From Larus michahellis (Eukaryota > Chordata > Aves > Charadriiformes > Laridae): DNA of 64,000 nt. Positions 63,812 through 64,000 of the stretch are shown piece by piece. The DNA is taken from NCBI RefSeq assembly GCF_964199755.1, contig NC_133898.1, positions 110,121,847-110,185,846 on the forward strand. The letters run 5' to 3'. The position numbers were made by a program, and so were the translations under genes. The notes below the pieces were generated by a model. The model was not told where the DNA came from. It saw only the letters and a list, made by a program, of their open reading frames with translations, and ran no database searches. The stretch's first letter is position 1. Every line of letters begins with the position of its first letter.

Positions 63812-64000
63812 ATCAAATTGTGTGTTGTTAATTACTAAGTAACACTGTCACTGTATGTCCTCATTACTATAATTGCTATCAGTTGTACTACGAGTAAGGC
63901 ACAGGGATGATGGGATAAGAACTGACCTCAGCAGCTGGCGCCCAGCAACTTCCTCAAGATCTTCAAGATCCTCAAGATCTTCAGCCCACGGACTGTGTGC
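63812..64000 (+). other. post-pol region of the provirus, no env
   Basis: Non-coding after the pol stop. No env signal peptide or frame starts here. No clear polypurine tract is seen; 'acagggatgatgggataag' (63901-63919) is only moderately purine-rich. The region ends in a short tandem repeat, and the 3' LTR must lie outside. Confidence 0.6.
63952..63984 (+). repeat. 9-bp tandem repeat CYTCAAGAT
   Basis: CCTCAAGAT, CTTCAAGAT, CCTCAAGAT and a partial CTTCAG follow each other without gaps. The unit alternates C and T at its second position, which suggests an 18-base higher-order unit. Confidence 0.9.

Larger units (their letters stand above)
58267..64000 (+). mobile_element. endogenous retrovirus, ERVL/class III type, cut by window end
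   Basis: A provirus with 5' LTR (58267-58604), primer binding site (58613-58630), gag region (58727-60625) and one open pro-pol frame (60626-63811). No env is seen in the 190 bases after pol, as usual for ERVL-like elements, and the 3' LTR lies beyond the window. The candidate left target duplication is ATTGC (58262-58266). The open pol argues for a fairly recent insertion, while two stops in gag argue against an intact virus. It lies about 3.7 kb from the minus-strand solo LTR and belongs to a different LTR type. Confidence 0.93.

Noticed and set aside
63812..64000. Start of an env gene after pol
   Set aside because: No open frame, signal peptide or splice acceptor pattern is visible before the window ends, and ERVL-like elements usually lack env.

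Overview
The window looks like bird nuclear DNA, most likely from a songbird. It is AT-rich with long non-coding stretches. It contains many 5'-truncated CR1 LINE copies that keep the conserved 3' tail (repeats of ATTCTATGATTCTATGA), and two long-terminal-repeat types that I recognise from passerine genomes. The species call rests on recognition of repeat families, not on a search.

Layout. Bases 1-30600 are non-coding: two CR1 tails, one ancient CR1/L3-type relic on the minus strand, a possible tRNA-derived SINE relic, two GC-rich islets (4440-4640 and 9775-10440) and a perfect 26-base palindrome (10980-11005). Bases 30600-35340 hold the only cellular gene I can establish, TMEM18. It lies on the minus strand in five coding exons whose splice sites and phases join into a 135-residue protein. 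Its CpG-island promoter carries an 86-base, almost perfect palindrome directly beside the start codon, with a TCTCGCGAGA (BANP-type) site in each arm. Bases 35340-53680 are non-coding with several plus-strand CR1 copies, a 26-bp tandem duplication and a good CTCF-like site. Bases 53680-54607 are a solo LTR on the minus strand with a near-matching 5-base target duplication. Bases 54608-58266 hold an unexplained 278-codon open frame on the minus strand.

From 58267 to the window end lies a plus-strand endogenous retrovirus of ERVL/class III affinity: 5' LTR, tRNA-Lys type primer binding site, a gag region, and an uninterrupted protease-RT-RNase H-integrase frame of over 1050 codons, with no env seen before the window ends. 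Its 3' LTR lies outside the window. The gag region is unusual. Its first 323 codons begin with about four membrane-type hydrophobic segments, it is cut by two in-frame stops, and its last part has no cysteine and so no zinc knuckle. Gag and pol share one reading frame and are separated by a UAG followed by a G run, which suggests stop-codon readthrough rather than frameshifting.

Best leads: the promoter palindrome at TMEM18, the hydrophobic gag leader, and the gag-UAG-pol junction. No CRISPR array, tRNA, rRNA or bacterial operon is present.
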